A stretch of 49,563 nucleotides of DNA from positions 1 to 49,563 of the forward strand of contig CACZXZ010000012.1 of assembly GCA_902785325.1 (NCBI GenBank), written 5' to 3'. The translations under genes and the position numbers were made by a program. Of the stretch, positions 18,382 to 27,405 are shown in pieces (within the stretch, counting starts at the first letter, position 1; the number at the start of each line of letters is the position of its first letter). The DNA is from an uncultured Succinivibrio sp. Its GTDB lineage: Bacteria > Pseudomonadota > Gammaproteobacteria > Enterobacterales > Succinivibrionaceae. The notes beneath the pieces were generated by a model. That model saw nothing but the letters and a program-made list of their open reading frames with translations. It was not told where the DNA came from and made no database searches.

Positions 18382-19119
18382 ATGAAAAAAGGTACACAAA
18401 GCCGAGGATATTTTATCGGCGGGATCATTTTTGTGGTGATCCTTACCTTTATCGTGGTTAAAGGAGATTTACTCCTAAACTACGTCATGTCTCAAAAAGA
18501 TGCTTTGCCTGTAAGGGCTGTAAAAATCGACGGAGTGTTTAAGCAACTTACTAAAAAGCAAATTGCTGATGTCACAGGTCGAGTTTGTGCAGGTCAAAAT
18601 ATTGCTACCTTAGATTTAAATGTTTTAAAGCAGACTTTACTTAAAGAGCCTTGGATTGCACAAGTTGCTATTCAAAAGAAGATGCCTGATACCTTACTGT
18701 TATCAGTAATTGAGCATGTACCAGCAGCTTATTGGAATGATGAAGGCTTATATGATGCTAAAACTAAAAGCATCTTTTATCCTGATTTAAGTAAATTCAA
18801 TCAGCCTTTAGTAAAACTTGGGGCTTTTAGCGACGACTTCTGTCAGGAAGTTTATGAAAGTGCTGTTTTATTTATTCGTGCGATGAGTAACAGTCGTTAT
18901 CAAATGGTTGCGCTATATTTAGATAATGTCAGAAGTTATACTTTGACCTTAGATAATGGCACCTTGTTGATTTTAGGCAGAGGACAACAAAAAGCCTTAA
19001 CTCGTTTAAAACGATTTTTAGAAGCCTTTGGTCATTCAGGGCTTAATATTGACGATGTAGAGTATGTAGACTTACGCTATGACGTAGGCTTTGCTGTAGG
19101 CAAGAAGTCACAATCATAA
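18382..19119 (+). CDS. ftsQ: Cell division protein FtsQ
   Basis: FtsQ is the bitopic scaffold that recruits FtsL and FtsB to the divisome. The 245-residue product has a short cytoplasmic tail, one membrane segment at about residues 10-30 (YFIGGIIFVVILTFIVV), and then a POTRA domain. In the POTRA domain VRAVKIDGVFKQLTKKQIAD and NVLKQTLLKEPWIAQVAIQKKMPDTL are recognisable, and the last contains the family WV/WI motif. A beta domain follows. AGGAG stands before the ATG. It sits between murC and ftsA, as in the standard order apart from the missing ddl. Confidence 0.94.
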   Translation: MKKGTQSRGYFIGGIIFVVILTFIVVKGDLLLNYVMSQKDALPVRAVKIDGVFKQLTKKQIADVTGRVCAGQNIATLDLNVLKQTLLKEPWIAQVAIQKKMPDTLLLSVIEHVPAAYWNDEGLYDAKTKSIFYPDLSKFNQPLVKLGAFSDDFCQEVYESAVLFIRAMSNSRYQMVALYLDNVRSYTLTLDNGTLLILGRGQQKALTRLKRFLEAFGHSGLNIDDVEYVDLRYDVGFAVGKKSQS

Positions 19120-19133
19120 TAAATAATAATTAA

Positions 19134-19149
19134 AAAGGAGTTTTCCTTT
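19134..19149 (+). promoter_or_regulatory. Hairpin over the ftsA ribosome binding site
   Basis: AAAGGA (19134-19139) pairs perfectly with TCCTTT (19144-19149) across a GTTT loop, and the ftsA ATG begins at the next base. The AAGGAG Shine-Dalgarno core lies in the stem and loop. The stem has two G-C and four A-T pairs, so it could lower or tune ftsA translation relative to ftsQ and ftsZ. The effect is inferred. Confidence 0.45.
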
Positions 19150-20526
19150 ATGGCTATCAGAAAGAGTAAAAATAATTCATTACCTAGTGCTAACAAAGAT
19201 GAAAAGTTATTTGCTGCTTTAGATGTTGGTGGCTCTAAGTTAAGACTTGCCTGTGGCTATGTAAGTTCCGATAAAGACGTTACTATTCTAGGCTTTTTAG
19301 AAGGCCCTAGTGCTGGTATCGTAAATGGTAGTATCTCTGATCTAAATGCTTTAGCTCAATGCATTGGATCTTTAATTCAGAATTTCCAAAATAGTTTCCA
19401 CATTACAATAAGTGACATTGTGGTAGGTGTGCCAGGTTGTTATATCAATGCTCAAAACCAGCATGGTACCGCTACTATTCAAACAGGAACTGTAACCCTT
19501 GCTGATCGCAATGCTGCAATCAATAGTGCTAAAGCTGGTGTAAACGTAAAGATTGATGAGGACTTTACTACTATTCATTTGATCCCACAAAATTACCGTA
19601 CAGAGTCTTCAAATCTTGTGGAAAACCCTATTGGTATGTTTGCAAAAAGACTAGATGTGAATGTACACATCATAGGTTGCAACACCCTTTATATGAAGAA
19701 TATCGAAAATGCCTTAAAGATGGCTTCTCGAGATATTTATATGAAGACTCCAATTTACGAAGGTTTAGCAGCTTCAAATGCTGTACTTTTTGATTCTGAG
19801 ATTGAAATTGGTGTAATTCACATTGATATAGGCTCAGGTTGTGTATCTGTTACCGTTTTTGAAGGTAAAAGACAGCTGTTATCTTTTGGTATCTCAGATG
19901 GTGGCGATTATATTACTAGGTTTATTGCTAAAGCTTTTGGTATCTCACCAGCTGATGCCGAATACCTAAAGTGCAACTATGGCAAAGCATCATATAAATT
20001 ATTACAACCTGAAGAATATGATGAGGTATTACCAATCCCATCTGAAAAAGGTGCTAGTGGTAATCAAATTACTAAGGTAGCTTTATGCTCTTACATTAAC
20101 AGAGCCTTAGTGAATATGGTGGATTTAATTATCCAAAAGGTAGTTTCTTATTGTGGTGAAAGTTTTGATAAGTTAACTATAGGTTCAGGTGTAGTGTTAA
20201 CAGGTGGTACTGCAAAACTTCAGGGTATTGAGTATGTATTCTCAGAGCGTTTAAGAAGCAGAGCAGAAGATCCTACCTGCCGTTTTTTAAATATCTCCTC
20301 AAAGGTAAGAATTGGTCATCCAATTAAATTGTCTATGTATGAGAATGCAGGTGACAGAGTAGCTGTATCTGATACTGATAAAGCAGTGCTTATTGGCCTT
20401 TTAAGATCTGCAAGATTTGAGGATCTAAACCAATATGATAACCAAGCTCCAAAAGAAAAGGTTGCCAAAGGCATTGTAGGTAGAATAATTCAGCGTGCTA
20501 AAGTATGGGCAGATCGTGAGCTATAA
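19150..20526 (+). CDS. ftsA: Cell division protein FtsA
   Basis: FtsA is the actin-like protein that tethers FtsZ to the inner membrane and recruits later divisome proteins. The 458-residue product has the N-terminal nucleotide-binding strand LFAALDVGGSKLRLACG, the 1C domain, the phosphate 2 motif GVIHIDIGSGCVSVTVF and the adenosine motif GVVLTGGTAKLQGIEYV. It ends in an amphipathic helix, GRIIQRAKVWADREL, the likely membrane-targeting sequence. It is somewhat longer than the 420-residue E. coli protein, with a charged linker before the final helix. Its ribosome binding site lies in a small hairpin. Confidence 0.95.
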   Translation: MAIRKSKNNSLPSANKDEKLFAALDVGGSKLRLACGYVSSDKDVTILGFLEGPSAGIVNGSISDLNALAQCIGSLIQNFQNSFHITISDIVVGVPGCYINAQNQHGTATIQTGTVTLADRNAAINSAKAGVNVKIDEDFTTIHLIPQNYRTESSNLVENPIGMFAKRLDVNVHIIGCNTLYMKNIENALKMASRDIYMKTPIYEGLAASNAVLFDSEIEIGVIHIDIGSGCVSVTVFEGKRQLLSFGISDGGDYITRFIAKAFGISPADAEYLKCNYGKASYKLLQPEEYDEVLPIPSEKGASGNQITKVALCSYINRALVNMVDLIIQKVVSYCGESFDKLTIGSGVVLTGGTAKLQGIEYVFSERLRSRAEDPTCRFLNISSKVRIGHPIKLSMYENAGDRVAVSDTDKAVLIGLLRSARFEDLNQYDNQAPKEKVAKGIVGRIIQRAKVWADREL

Positions 20527-20566
20527 CAAAAAATTTGCTTACAATTGAATTATTTTGTGTAAAAAT

Positions 20567-20575
20567 TGGTATTAT
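20567..20575 (+). promoter_or_regulatory. Extended -10 promoter candidate for ftsZ
   Basis: TGG followed by TATTAT forms an extended -10 element (TGnTATTAT, five of six -10 bases) in the 78-base ftsA-ftsZ gap. TTGAAT at 20545-20550 is a weak -35 with a long 19-base spacer. A dedicated ftsZ promoter would allow extra FtsZ relative to upstream genes, as known in E. coli. Confidence 0.45.
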
Positions 20576-20604
20576 TGACAGAAAGATTTTTTTGAGAGTA
20601 CAAA

Positions 20605-21927
20605 ATGAGCGATTTTAGAGTAGAAGAGTCAACTGGTACAGAAGAATTAACAGGTCATGATCACTCTTGCAAGAGCGTGATCCGCGTGCTAGGTATTGGT
20701 GGCGGTGGTGGTAACTCACTACAGCACATGATCAATGAGAGCCTAACTGGCGTTGAATTTATTGCAGTTAATACCGATTCTCAAGCTTTAAAGAAGTCAA
20801 CTTCACCATTAAAAGTTCAAATCGGTGTTAAGTTAACTAACGGTTTAGGTGCTGGTTGCGATCCAAACAAAGGTCGTAAAGCAGCAGAAGAGAGCAAGGA
20901 TGACATCAAGAAGTTAATCCAAGGCTCTGATATGGTGTTTATTACCGCTGGTATGGGTGGTGGTACCGGTACTGGTGCAGCTCCTATTATTGCTGAGATT
21001 GCTAAAGAGACTGGTGCACTAACTGTTGCAGTTGTAACTCGCCCATTCAAGTTTGAAGGTAAGAGACACATGGTTAATGCCGAGTCTGGTATTACCGAGT
21101 TGTCAAAGCATGTAGATTCTTTAATTGTTATCGATAACGACAAGTTACTAAAGAACTTAGGTGCAAACATTTCTATCGTTAATGCCTTTAATGCTGCAAA
21201 TGATGTTTTATTAAATGCAGTTAAGGGTATTACTGATGCGATTACCCATCCAGGCTTCATCAACTTAGACTTTGCTGACGTAGTAACCATTATGCGTGGT
21301 CGTGGTCATGCAATGATCGGTAACGGTGTAGGTCAAGGTGCAAACTTTGTACAAGACGCTGTGGATAGAGCAATTCACTCACCACTTATCGAGCAAGTTG
21401 ATATTAAGTCAGCTGCAGGCTTACTTGCAAACATTCGTGTAAATCCAAACTTCCCTATCTCTAAGTGGGAAGAAGTATGTAATGCAGTTCAGTCCTATGC
21501 TGATGAAGAAGCAGATTGCAAGTTCGGTATGATCTTTGATGAGTCTATCGCTGAAGATCAAGTATCTGTAACTATCTTAATTACAGGTATCTCTGCATCA
21601 GATAACAATTTAGCAACTAAGCACAGAGCTCAACAGCAATTTACAGAGTCATCTGTAAAGCGCCCACAAGAGTCTAGTGGTTTCTTTGGCGAAGTATCTC
21701 GTAACAATAGCTACCAAGCTCCTGCAGCTACTGCATCAGCTCCAGCTCAAGATCCTTTCCGTCAGAGCCAACAAGGCTATGGCTTTAGCGCAAACCAAGA
21801 TCAGAACTTCACAAGCCCACGTGAGCCTGCTGAAGTACCTGTAGATTCTTTTGCAAAGAGCCCTGCTGAAGACAAAGACGGTGATTTGTGGACCTTACCA
21901 CCAATTCTTCGTTCAAAGTCTGAATAA
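20605..21927 (+). CDS. ftsZ: Cell division protein FtsZ
   Basis: FtsZ is the tubulin-like GTPase that forms the Z ring. The 440-residue product has the nucleotide-binding start VIRVLGIGGGGGNSLQHMI, the tubulin signature GMGGGTGTGAAPIIAEIA near residue 113, and the T7 region with NLDFADVVTIMRGRGHAMIGNG. A Gln-, Ser- and Ala-rich linker of about 100 residues follows. The C-terminal peptide DLWTLPPILRSK keeps the Leu-Pro-Leu-Arg pattern that binds FtsA and ZipA. It is longer than the 383-residue E. coli FtsZ because of the linker. A strong terminator follows. Confidence 0.98.
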   Translation: MSDFRVEESTGTEELTGHDHSCKSVIRVLGIGGGGGNSLQHMINESLTGVEFIAVNTDSQALKKSTSPLKVQIGVKLTNGLGAGCDPNKGRKAAEESKDDIKKLIQGSDMVFITAGMGGGTGTGAAPIIAEIAKETGALTVAVVTRPFKFEGKRHMVNAESGITELSKHVDSLIVIDNDKLLKNLGANISIVNAFNAANDVLLNAVKGITDAITHPGFINLDFADVVTIMRGRGHAMIGNGVGQGANFVQDAVDRAIHSPLIEQVDIKSAAGLLANIRVNPNFPISKWEEVCNAVQSYADEEADCKFGMIFDESIAEDQVSVTILITGISASDNNLATKHRAQQQFTESSVKRPQESSGFFGEVSRNNSYQAPAATASAPAQDPFRQSQQGYGFSANQDQNFTSPREPAEVPVDSFAKSPAEDKDGDLWTLPPILRSKSE

Positions 21928-21941
21928 TAAAATTCCTTGTT

Positions 21942-21970
21942 AAAAAAGGCTACCATAGGTAGCCTTTTTT
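21942..21970 (+). terminator. Strong terminator after ftsZ
   Basis: A perfect 13-bp stem (AAAAAAGGCTACC with GGTAGCCTTTTTT, loop ATA) ends in a T run. It should end the dcw transcript, leaving lpxC to its own promoter. Confidence 0.92.
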
Positions 21971-22069
21971 ATAAGTGATGCCAAAACAAAAGCAGTTTTA
22001 AAGACAAGATCTTAGGTTTTGACAACAGAAAGTTTGGGCATTTTTGTGCTGAAACTCTAAATTTTGGTA

Positions 22070-22075
22070 TATAAT
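22070..22075 (+). promoter_or_regulatory. -10 box candidate for lpxC
   Basis: TATAAT lies 31 bases before the lpxC ATG, downstream of the ftsZ terminator. TGG just upstream may add an extended -10 contact if the hexamer is read as TATATA. A TTGTGC at 22044-22049 is a weak, distantly spaced -35. Confidence 0.5.
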
Positions 22076-22106
22076 TTAGGACACTAAATCGGCAAGAGGG
22101 CGATAA

Positions 22107-23042
22107 ATGATCAATCAGCGTACAATTGCAAAGCCTGTATCCATGACCGGAATTGGTTTACACTCTGGTGCTAAAGTAGAAGTTGCCTTTAGACCAGCTA
22201 ATGCTAATACAGGAATTGTATATACTAGAACCGATCTAAATCCTACAGTGTCCATTAAGTGTAATGCACAAAATGTGCGTGATACTCAATTGTGCACAGC
22301 TTTAGTTAATGAAGATGGTGTGAGAATTTCCACCGTTGAACATTTAACCGCTGCTCTAAGTGCTTTAGGTATCGACAATTTATACGTTGATGTTAATGCA
22401 CCAGAAGTTCCTGTAATGGATGGTTCTGCTCAACCATTTATCTATTTATTTGCCTCAACCGGTATTCAAGAATTATCCACACCTAAAAAGTTCATTCGTG
22501 TAACTCGCAAAGTTAGAGTAGAAAACGAAGGTAAGTGGGCAGAGCTTACACCTAGTGAGTCAGGTTTCCACTTAGATTTACAAATCGACTTTGATCATCC
22601 TGCTATGGATAAAGACAAGCAGCATTATGCTATGGATTTTACAGGCGAGGCTTTTGCATCCGATGTATCTCGTGCAAGAACCTTCTGCTTTATGCGAGAT
22701 GTTGAATTTATGCACGCTCACAATCTAGCTTTAGGTGGCTCTCTTGATAATGCTGTGGTTTTAGATGATCGTCGTGTTATCAATCCTGAAGGTCTTCGTT
22801 ATGAAGACGAATTTGTAAAGCATAAGTTACTAGATGCTATTGGCGATTTATATATGAGTGGCCACAGCATTTTAGGTAATTTTAAAGCTTACAAGACAGG
22901 TCACGATTTGAACAATCGTTTACTTAGAGCTTTATTATCTGACAGCGCTAATTATCAGATCTTAGAGTTTACCAAGCCTCAAGAAGGTCAAAGTCAAACA
23001 ATTGACTTCTTAGACGCTAAAAAGATTATTGCAGCTTACTAG
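22107..23042 (+). CDS. lpxC: UDP-3-O-acyl-N-acetylglucosamine deacetylase LpxC
   Basis: LpxC is the zinc-dependent deacetylase that commits UDP-GlcNAc derivatives to lipid A. The 311-residue protein matches the family length. It has QRTIAKPVSMTGIGLHSGAKV at the N-terminus, the STVEHLTAALSALGIDN block with the first zinc His, and the C-terminal FVKHKLLDAIGDLYMSGHSI with the second zinc His and Asp. GHDLNNRLLRALL supplies the catalytic His region. It confirms an outer membrane with lipid A. It follows ftsZ in the common gammaproteobacterial order. ampD begins 10 bases after its stop codon. Confidence 0.97.
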   Translation: MINQRTIAKPVSMTGIGLHSGAKVEVAFRPANANTGIVYTRTDLNPTVSIKCNAQNVRDTQLCTALVNEDGVRISTVEHLTAALSALGIDNLYVDVNAPEVPVMDGSAQPFIYLFASTGIQELSTPKKFIRVTRKVRVENEGKWAELTPSESGFHLDLQIDFDHPAMDKDKQHYAMDFTGEAFASDVSRARTFCFMRDVEFMHAHNLALGGSLDNAVVLDDRRVINPEGLRYEDEFVKHKLLDAIGDLYMSGHSILGNFKAYKTGHDLNNRLLRALLSDSANYQILEFTKPQEGQSQTIDFLDAKKIIAAY

Positions 23043-23052
23043 GCAACAAGCA

Positions 23053-23580
23053 GTGGAAATTAAAGCTGGATGGCTTACACAGGTAAGACAAGTTCCTACT
23101 AAAAGGTTTGGCAAAAGACCTATAGGTACTGATATCAGCTTAATTGTCATTCACTGTATTTCTCTCCCACCAAAAAAGTTTGGTGGTCCTTATGTTGATG
23201 ATATTTTTATAGGATGTCTTGATCCTAATGCAGATCCTTATTTTAAGGATGTAGCAAAACTTGAGGTATCCACCCATCTTTTTATCAATCGCAAAGGTAT
23301 CATCACTCAGTATGTTTCTTTTTTAGATAGAGCCTGGCATGCAGGTCGCTCCTCCTATAATGATCATAAAGAGTGCAATGACTATTCAATTGGAATCGAA
23401 CTTGAGGGAAGTGACGATTCTGAATACACTAATGAGCAATATGCAAGCTTAAAAGAAGTGGTGGCACTTCTTAAAAAGACTTATCCATCAATTGGCAATA
23501 ATATTGCCGGACACAATGAAGTTGCTCCAACTAGAAAGACAGATCCTGGTCCTTTTTTTGATTGGAGTAGCGTAAGATAA
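23053..23580 (+). CDS. ampD: 1,6-anhydro-N-acetylmuramyl-L-alanine amidase AmpD
   Basis: AmpD is the cytoplasmic zinc amidase that cleaves the stem peptide from anhydro-muropeptides during wall recycling. In ampC-carrying species it also keeps beta-lactamase induction low. The 175-residue product shows the amidase_2 fold: the zinc His in IVIHCISLPPKKFGGPYVD, RAWHAGRSSY, CNDYSIGIELEG and GHNEVAPTRKTDPGPFFDW with the second zinc His and the Asp. GTG 23053 gives the E. coli-like N-terminus EIKAGWLTQVRQVP and has AGG upstream. The TTG at 23029 lies inside lpxC. There is no signal peptide. ampD next to lpxC is not the usual arrangement. Confidence 0.92.
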   Translation: MEIKAGWLTQVRQVPTKRFGKRPIGTDISLIVIHCISLPPKKFGGPYVDDIFIGCLDPNADPYFKDVAKLEVSTHLFINRKGIITQYVSFLDRAWHAGRSSYNDHKECNDYSIGIELEGSDDSEYTNEQYASLKEVVALLKKTYPSIGNNIAGHNEVAPTRKTDPGPFFDWSSVR

Positions 23581-23599
23581 CCAAAGGATCATTTAACTT

Positions 23600-26155
23600 A
23601 TGGCAAGTTACCTTCAAGAATATTTTGAGCAAGCAGCTCAACGTGAGAAACTAGGCATTCCTCCTTTAGCCTTAACTGAAGACTTCACCAAAGAGCTTTG
23701 CTCTTTACTTTTAAATCCACCTGTAGGTGCTGAAAAAGAGTTACTTCACTTATTAAAAGACAGAATTAACCCAGGTGTAGATGCTTCATCAAAAGTAAAA
23801 GCTCAGTTTCTATACGAAATTGCAAGTGGTAAAAAAGTAAGTCCATTAGTTGATAAAAAGCTTGCTGTAAGTTTACTTGGTAACATGAAAGGTGGCTTTA
23901 ACGTAGGTTACCTAATTGAGTTACTAAAAGATGAAGCTTTAGCACAAGATGCTAAAGTAGCACTTGAGCACACCTTACTTATCTACAATGCTTTTGATGA
24001 GGTTGCAGCTTTAGCATCAAATGGTAATAAAGTAGCACGTGAGTTAATTGAAAACTGGGCAAATGCTACTTGGTTTACCAAAAAAGAAAAGTATCCAAAA
24101 AAGCTTACTTTAACTGTGTTTAAAGTAGCAGGTGAGACTAATACTGACGATTTCTCACCAGCTCCTGATGCTTGGTCACGTCCTGATATTCCACTACATG
24201 CTCAAGCTATGTACAAAATCTCCCGTGACGATTTAAAGGCTGATGTGGAAGGCGTTAAAGGTCCTATTAGCACTATTGAGAATTTAAAGGCAAAAGGCAA
24301 TCCATTACTATTTGTAGGTGACGTGGTAGGTACCGGATCATCACGTAAGTCTGCAGCTAACTCTTTAATTTGGCATATTGGTCATGATATTGAAGGTGTA
24401 CCTAATAAGAGAGCAGGTGGCGTAGTTGTAGGCGGTAAGATTGCTCCTATTTTCTACACTACTTTAGAGGATTCTGGTGCTCTACCAATTGAAGCTGACG
24501 TTTCTAATTTAAACTCTGGTGATGTAGTAGATTTAAACGTTTATGACGGTACTATTACAGATCATGAAAGTGGTAAAGTATTAACTCAATTTGCGCTAAA
24601 GACTAATACCTTACTAGATGAGGTTCGTGCTGGCGGTAGAATTCCTTTAATTATTGGTAAAGATTTAACTGCTAAAGCTCGTAAGTACTTAAATTTACCT
24701 GAATCTAATGAATTTGCAAAACCTGTTGAGGTTAAAGCAACTGGTGGCTTTACTCGTGCTCAAAAGATTGTGGGTAAAGCTTGTGGTCTTGAAGGTGTAC
24801 GTCCAGGTCAATATTGTCAGCCTGTGATTGCAACTGTAGGCTCTCAAGATACTACAGGTCCTATGACCCGTGATGAGTTAATTGATTTAGCTTGCTTAAA
24901 GTTTAGTGCTCCTGTGGTAATGCAGTCTTTCTGCCACACTGCAGCTTATCCAAAACCTGTTGATGTTAAGACTCACCACACCTTACCAAAATTCATTCAA
25001 GAGCGCGGTGGTATTGCTCTAAATCCAGGTGACGGTGTAATCCACTCCTGGCTTAACAGAATGTGTCTACCAGATACTATAGGTACAGGTGGTGATTCTC
25101 ACACTCGTATGCCTTTAGGTATATCTTTTGCAGCAGGCTCAGGCTTAGTTGCCTTTGCTGCAGCAACTGGCATCATGCCACTTGATATGCCTGAATCTGT
25201 ACTAGTGCGCTTTGTAGGTAAGAGAAAGCCTGGCATCACTTTACGTGATTTAGTCCATGCAATTCCTTACTTTGCAATTCAAAAGGGCTTATTAACTGTT
25301 GAGAAGAAAGGTAAAAAGAATGTCTTCTCAGGCAAGATCATTGAAATTGAAGGTCTTGAGGATTTAAGTGTTGAGCATGCTTTTGAGCTTGCTGATGCGT
25401 CAGCTGAGAGATCAGCTGCTGCTTGCTCTATTAAATTGTCAAAAGAGTCAGTTGCTAAATATCTAAAGTCTAATATCGCACTACTACGTAAGATGGCAGA
25501 GGAAGGCTACCAAACCCGCGAGGCTTTATTAAAGCGTGCTGACGATATGCAAAAGTGGCTTGATAACCCAACCTTAATTGAAGCTGACAAGGATTGTAAT
25601 TACGCTGCCGTACTTGAGATTGATTGCTCACAAATCAATGAGCCAATTTTATGTGCACCAAACGATCCTGACGATGCAAGATTATTAAGCACTGTTGCTA
25701 ACACTAAGATTGATGAAGTATTCGTAGGCTCTTGCATGACTAATATCGGTCATTACAGAGCTGCAGCTAAGATCTTAAGTGACTTAAAGAGTGAAGCTAA
25801 AGTTCGTCTTTGGATGACTCCACCTACCCGTATGGATAGACAGGAATTGTCAGATGAAGGTTTATTGAGTGTACTAGGTAAAGCTGGTGCTCGTATCGAA
25901 ATCCCAGGCTGCTCACTATGTATGGGTAATCAAGCAAGAGTTGCTGATAACGCAACTGTAGTTTCTACCTCTACAAGAAACTTCCCTAACCGTTTAGGTA
26001 ATGGTGCTAACGTCTTCTTAGCAAGTGCTGAGCTTGCAGCAGTTACTGCAAAACTAGGTCACTTACCTACAGTAGAGGAGTACTTTGCACAAACTAAGTG
26101 TTTAGAGGGTAATGAAGCACAGATTTACTCATTATTAGATTTTTCTAAAGAATAA
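23600..26155 (+). CDS. acnB: Aconitate hydratase B
   Basis: AcnB interconverts citrate and isocitrate in the TCA cycle with a [4Fe-4S] cluster. The 851-residue protein is close in length to E. coli AcnB (865). It has the AcnB-specific order: an N-terminal HEAT-like region (residues 1-160), then the swivelling domain with DDFSPAPDAWSRPDIP and DVVGTGSSRKSAANSLIWHIG, then the catalytic domains. The cluster cysteines are visible as Cys712 in FVGSCMTNIGHYRAA and Cys771 and Cys774 in PGCSLCMGNQ, matching C710, C769 and C772 of E. coli. It follows ampD by 19 bases, so readthrough is likely. A terminator closes the unit. Confidence 0.97.
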   Translation: MASYLQEYFEQAAQREKLGIPPLALTEDFTKELCSLLLNPPVGAEKELLHLLKDRINPGVDASSKVKAQFLYEIASGKKVSPLVDKKLAVSLLGNMKGGFNVGYLIELLKDEALAQDAKVALEHTLLIYNAFDEVAALASNGNKVARELIENWANATWFTKKEKYPKKLTLTVFKVAGETNTDDFSPAPDAWSRPDIPLHAQAMYKISRDDLKADVEGVKGPISTIENLKAKGNPLLFVGDVVGTGSSRKSAANSLIWHIGHDIEGVPNKRAGGVVVGGKIAPIFYTTLEDSGALPIEADVSNLNSGDVVDLNVYDGTITDHESGKVLTQFALKTNTLLDEVRAGGRIPLIIGKDLTAKARKYLNLPESNEFAKPVEVKATGGFTRAQKIVGKACGLEGVRPGQYCQPVIATVGSQDTTGPMTRDELIDLACLKFSAPVVMQSFCHTAAYPKPVDVKTHHTLPKFIQERGGIALNPGDGVIHSWLNRMCLPDTIGTGGDSHTRMPLGISFAAGSGLVAFAAATGIMPLDMPESVLVRFVGKRKPGITLRDLVHAIPYFAIQKGLLTVEKKGKKNVFSGKIIEIEGLEDLSVEHAFELADASAERSAAACSIKLSKESVAKYLKSNIALLRKMAEEGYQTREALLKRADDMQKWLDNPTLIEADKDCNYAAVLEIDCSQINEPILCAPNDPDDARLLSTVANTKIDEVFVGSCMTNIGHYRAAAKILSDLKSEAKVRLWMTPPTRMDRQELSDEGLLSVLGKAGARIEIPGCSLCMGNQARVADNATVVSTSTRNFPNRLGNGANVFLASAELAAVTAKLGHLPTVEEYFAQTKCLEGNEAQIYSLLDFSKE

Positions 26156-26210
26156 AATTAGTGATCAGGAAGTGATCATTTAAGTGACTAAACTGTAAGT
26201 TAATGTTTTA

Positions 26211-26247
26211 TTAGGCAACATGATAAAAATTGTTGCCTAATTTTTAT
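26211..26247 (+). terminator. Terminator after acnB
   Basis: TTAGGCAACA (26211-26220) pairs perfectly with TGTTGCCTAA (26231-26240), followed by TTTTTATT. The loop is AT-rich. Confidence 0.85.
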
Positions 26248-26308
26248 TAATAATCACATAATCAAGTTGTATACTACACAGAATAAAGCAAGCTTACTAA
26301 AGGTTTGA

Positions 26309-26314
26309 TATAAT
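26309..26314 (+). promoter_or_regulatory. -10 box candidate for mdh
   Basis: TATAAT lies 66 bases upstream of the mdh ATG, downstream of the acnB terminator. No clear -35 is visible at standard spacing. AGGAG precedes the ATG by 8 bases. Confidence 0.55.
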
Positions 26315-26380
26315 ACTTTAGTAAAAAGATTTATTTTTAGTAGATTAATCTACAACAATTGTTATTGTTAGGAGTAACAC

Positions 26381-27340
26381 ATGAAAGTTGCAGTTTTAGG
26401 TGCAGCAGGCGGTATCGGCCAGCCTTTATCAATGATTTTAAAGAACAATTTACCAGCTGGTTCAAAGTTAAGCCTATTTGATGTTGCACCTTTTACACCT
26501 GGTGTAGCAACAGATTTAAGCCACATCCCAACAGACGTTACTGTTGATGGCTTTACTGGTGACGATTTAACTAAGGCTCTAGATGGTGCTGATGTTGTTG
26601 TAATTCCAGCAGGTGTTGCACGTAAGCCAGGTATGACTCGTGATGACTTATTCAACATCAATGCAAGCATTATTGCTAACTTAGTACGTAACTGTGCAAA
26701 GACCTGCCCTAAGGCATGTATCTGCATTATCACCAACCCTGTTAACTCAACTGTTCCACTAGCAGCTGAAGTTCTAAAGGCTGAAGGTGTATACGACAAG
26801 CACCGTCTATTTGGTGTTTCAGTTCTAGACGTATTACGTTCAGAGACTTTCTTAGCAGCTGAGCTAGGTATTTCAAATCAACGTATCCAAGTTCCTGTAA
26901 TCGGTGGTCACTCAGGCACAACTATCATCCCATTACTATCACAAGTAATCGGTCATGAGAAGATCAGCGCAAAGCGTGTTGAGGAGTTAACAGCTCGTAT
27001 TCAAAACGCTGGTACTGAAGTTGTAGAAGCTAAGGCTGGTGCAGGTTCAGCAACTCTATCTATGGCTACTGCTGGTGCTCGTTTTGCTCTTAAGGTTGTT
27101 AAGGGCTTATTAGGTGAGCCTGGTGTTAACGAGTACTGCTATGTTGAAGGTGGTTCAAAGTATGCTCCATTCTTTGCACAAGCTGTAGTATTCGGTAAAG
27201 ATGGCTGGAAAGAAGTTCTAGACTACGGTAACGTATCAGAGTTTGAGCAGAAGCTAATCGACGAAGCAGCTTCACAATTACAAGCTAACATCAATAAGGG
27301 TGTTGAGTTTGCTAAGAAGTGGATTGCTGAGAACAAGTAA
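26381..27340 (+). CDS. mdh: NAD-dependent malate dehydrogenase
   Basis: Mdh interconverts malate and oxaloacetate with NAD. In succinate-forming anaerobes it works in the reductive direction, though this is context and not read from the sequence. The 319-residue protein is of the E. coli type: [54 protein letters not shown], and the active-site [16 protein letters not shown] with His177 as in E. coli. GGT, CGT and AAC codons are more frequent than in neighbours, suggesting high expression. It has its own promoter and terminator. Confidence 0.98.
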   Translation: MKVAVLGAAGGIGQPLSMILKNNLPAGSKLSLFDVAPFTPGVATDLSHIPTDVTVDGFTGDDLTKALDGADVVVIPAGVARKPGMTRDDLFNINASIIANLVRNCAKTCPKACICIITNPVNSTVPLAAEVLKAEGVYDKHRLFGVSVLDVLRSETFLAAELGISNQRIQVPVIGGHSGTTIIPLLSQVIGHEKISAKRVEELTARIQNAGTEVVEAKAGAGSATLSMATAGARFALKVVKGLLGEPGVNEYCYVEGGSKYAPFFAQAVVFGKDGWKEVLDYGNVSEFEQKLIDEAASQLQANINKGVEFAKKWIAENK

Positions 27341-27366
27341 TTTAAACTTAAACTTTTAAGTTGAAG

Positions 27367-27400
27367 AATACCTCCAAATGTAAATGCGGAGGTATTTTTT
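27367..27400 (+). terminator. Terminator after mdh
   Basis: AATACCTCC (27367-27375) pairs perfectly with GGAGGTATT (27388-27396) and a T run follows. On the minus strand the hairpin lies just after the end of the converging repeat-protein gene, but the T run there is short. Confidence 0.88.
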
Positions 27401-27405
27401 TGAAC

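Noticed and set aside
20817-21290. 157-codon frame antisense to ftsZ
   Set aside because: Long frames opposite highly biased genes are common; no motif, start signal or promoter supports it.
26368-26799. 143-codon frame antisense to mdh
   Set aside because: It is a shadow of the strongly biased mdh gene and has no homology features.
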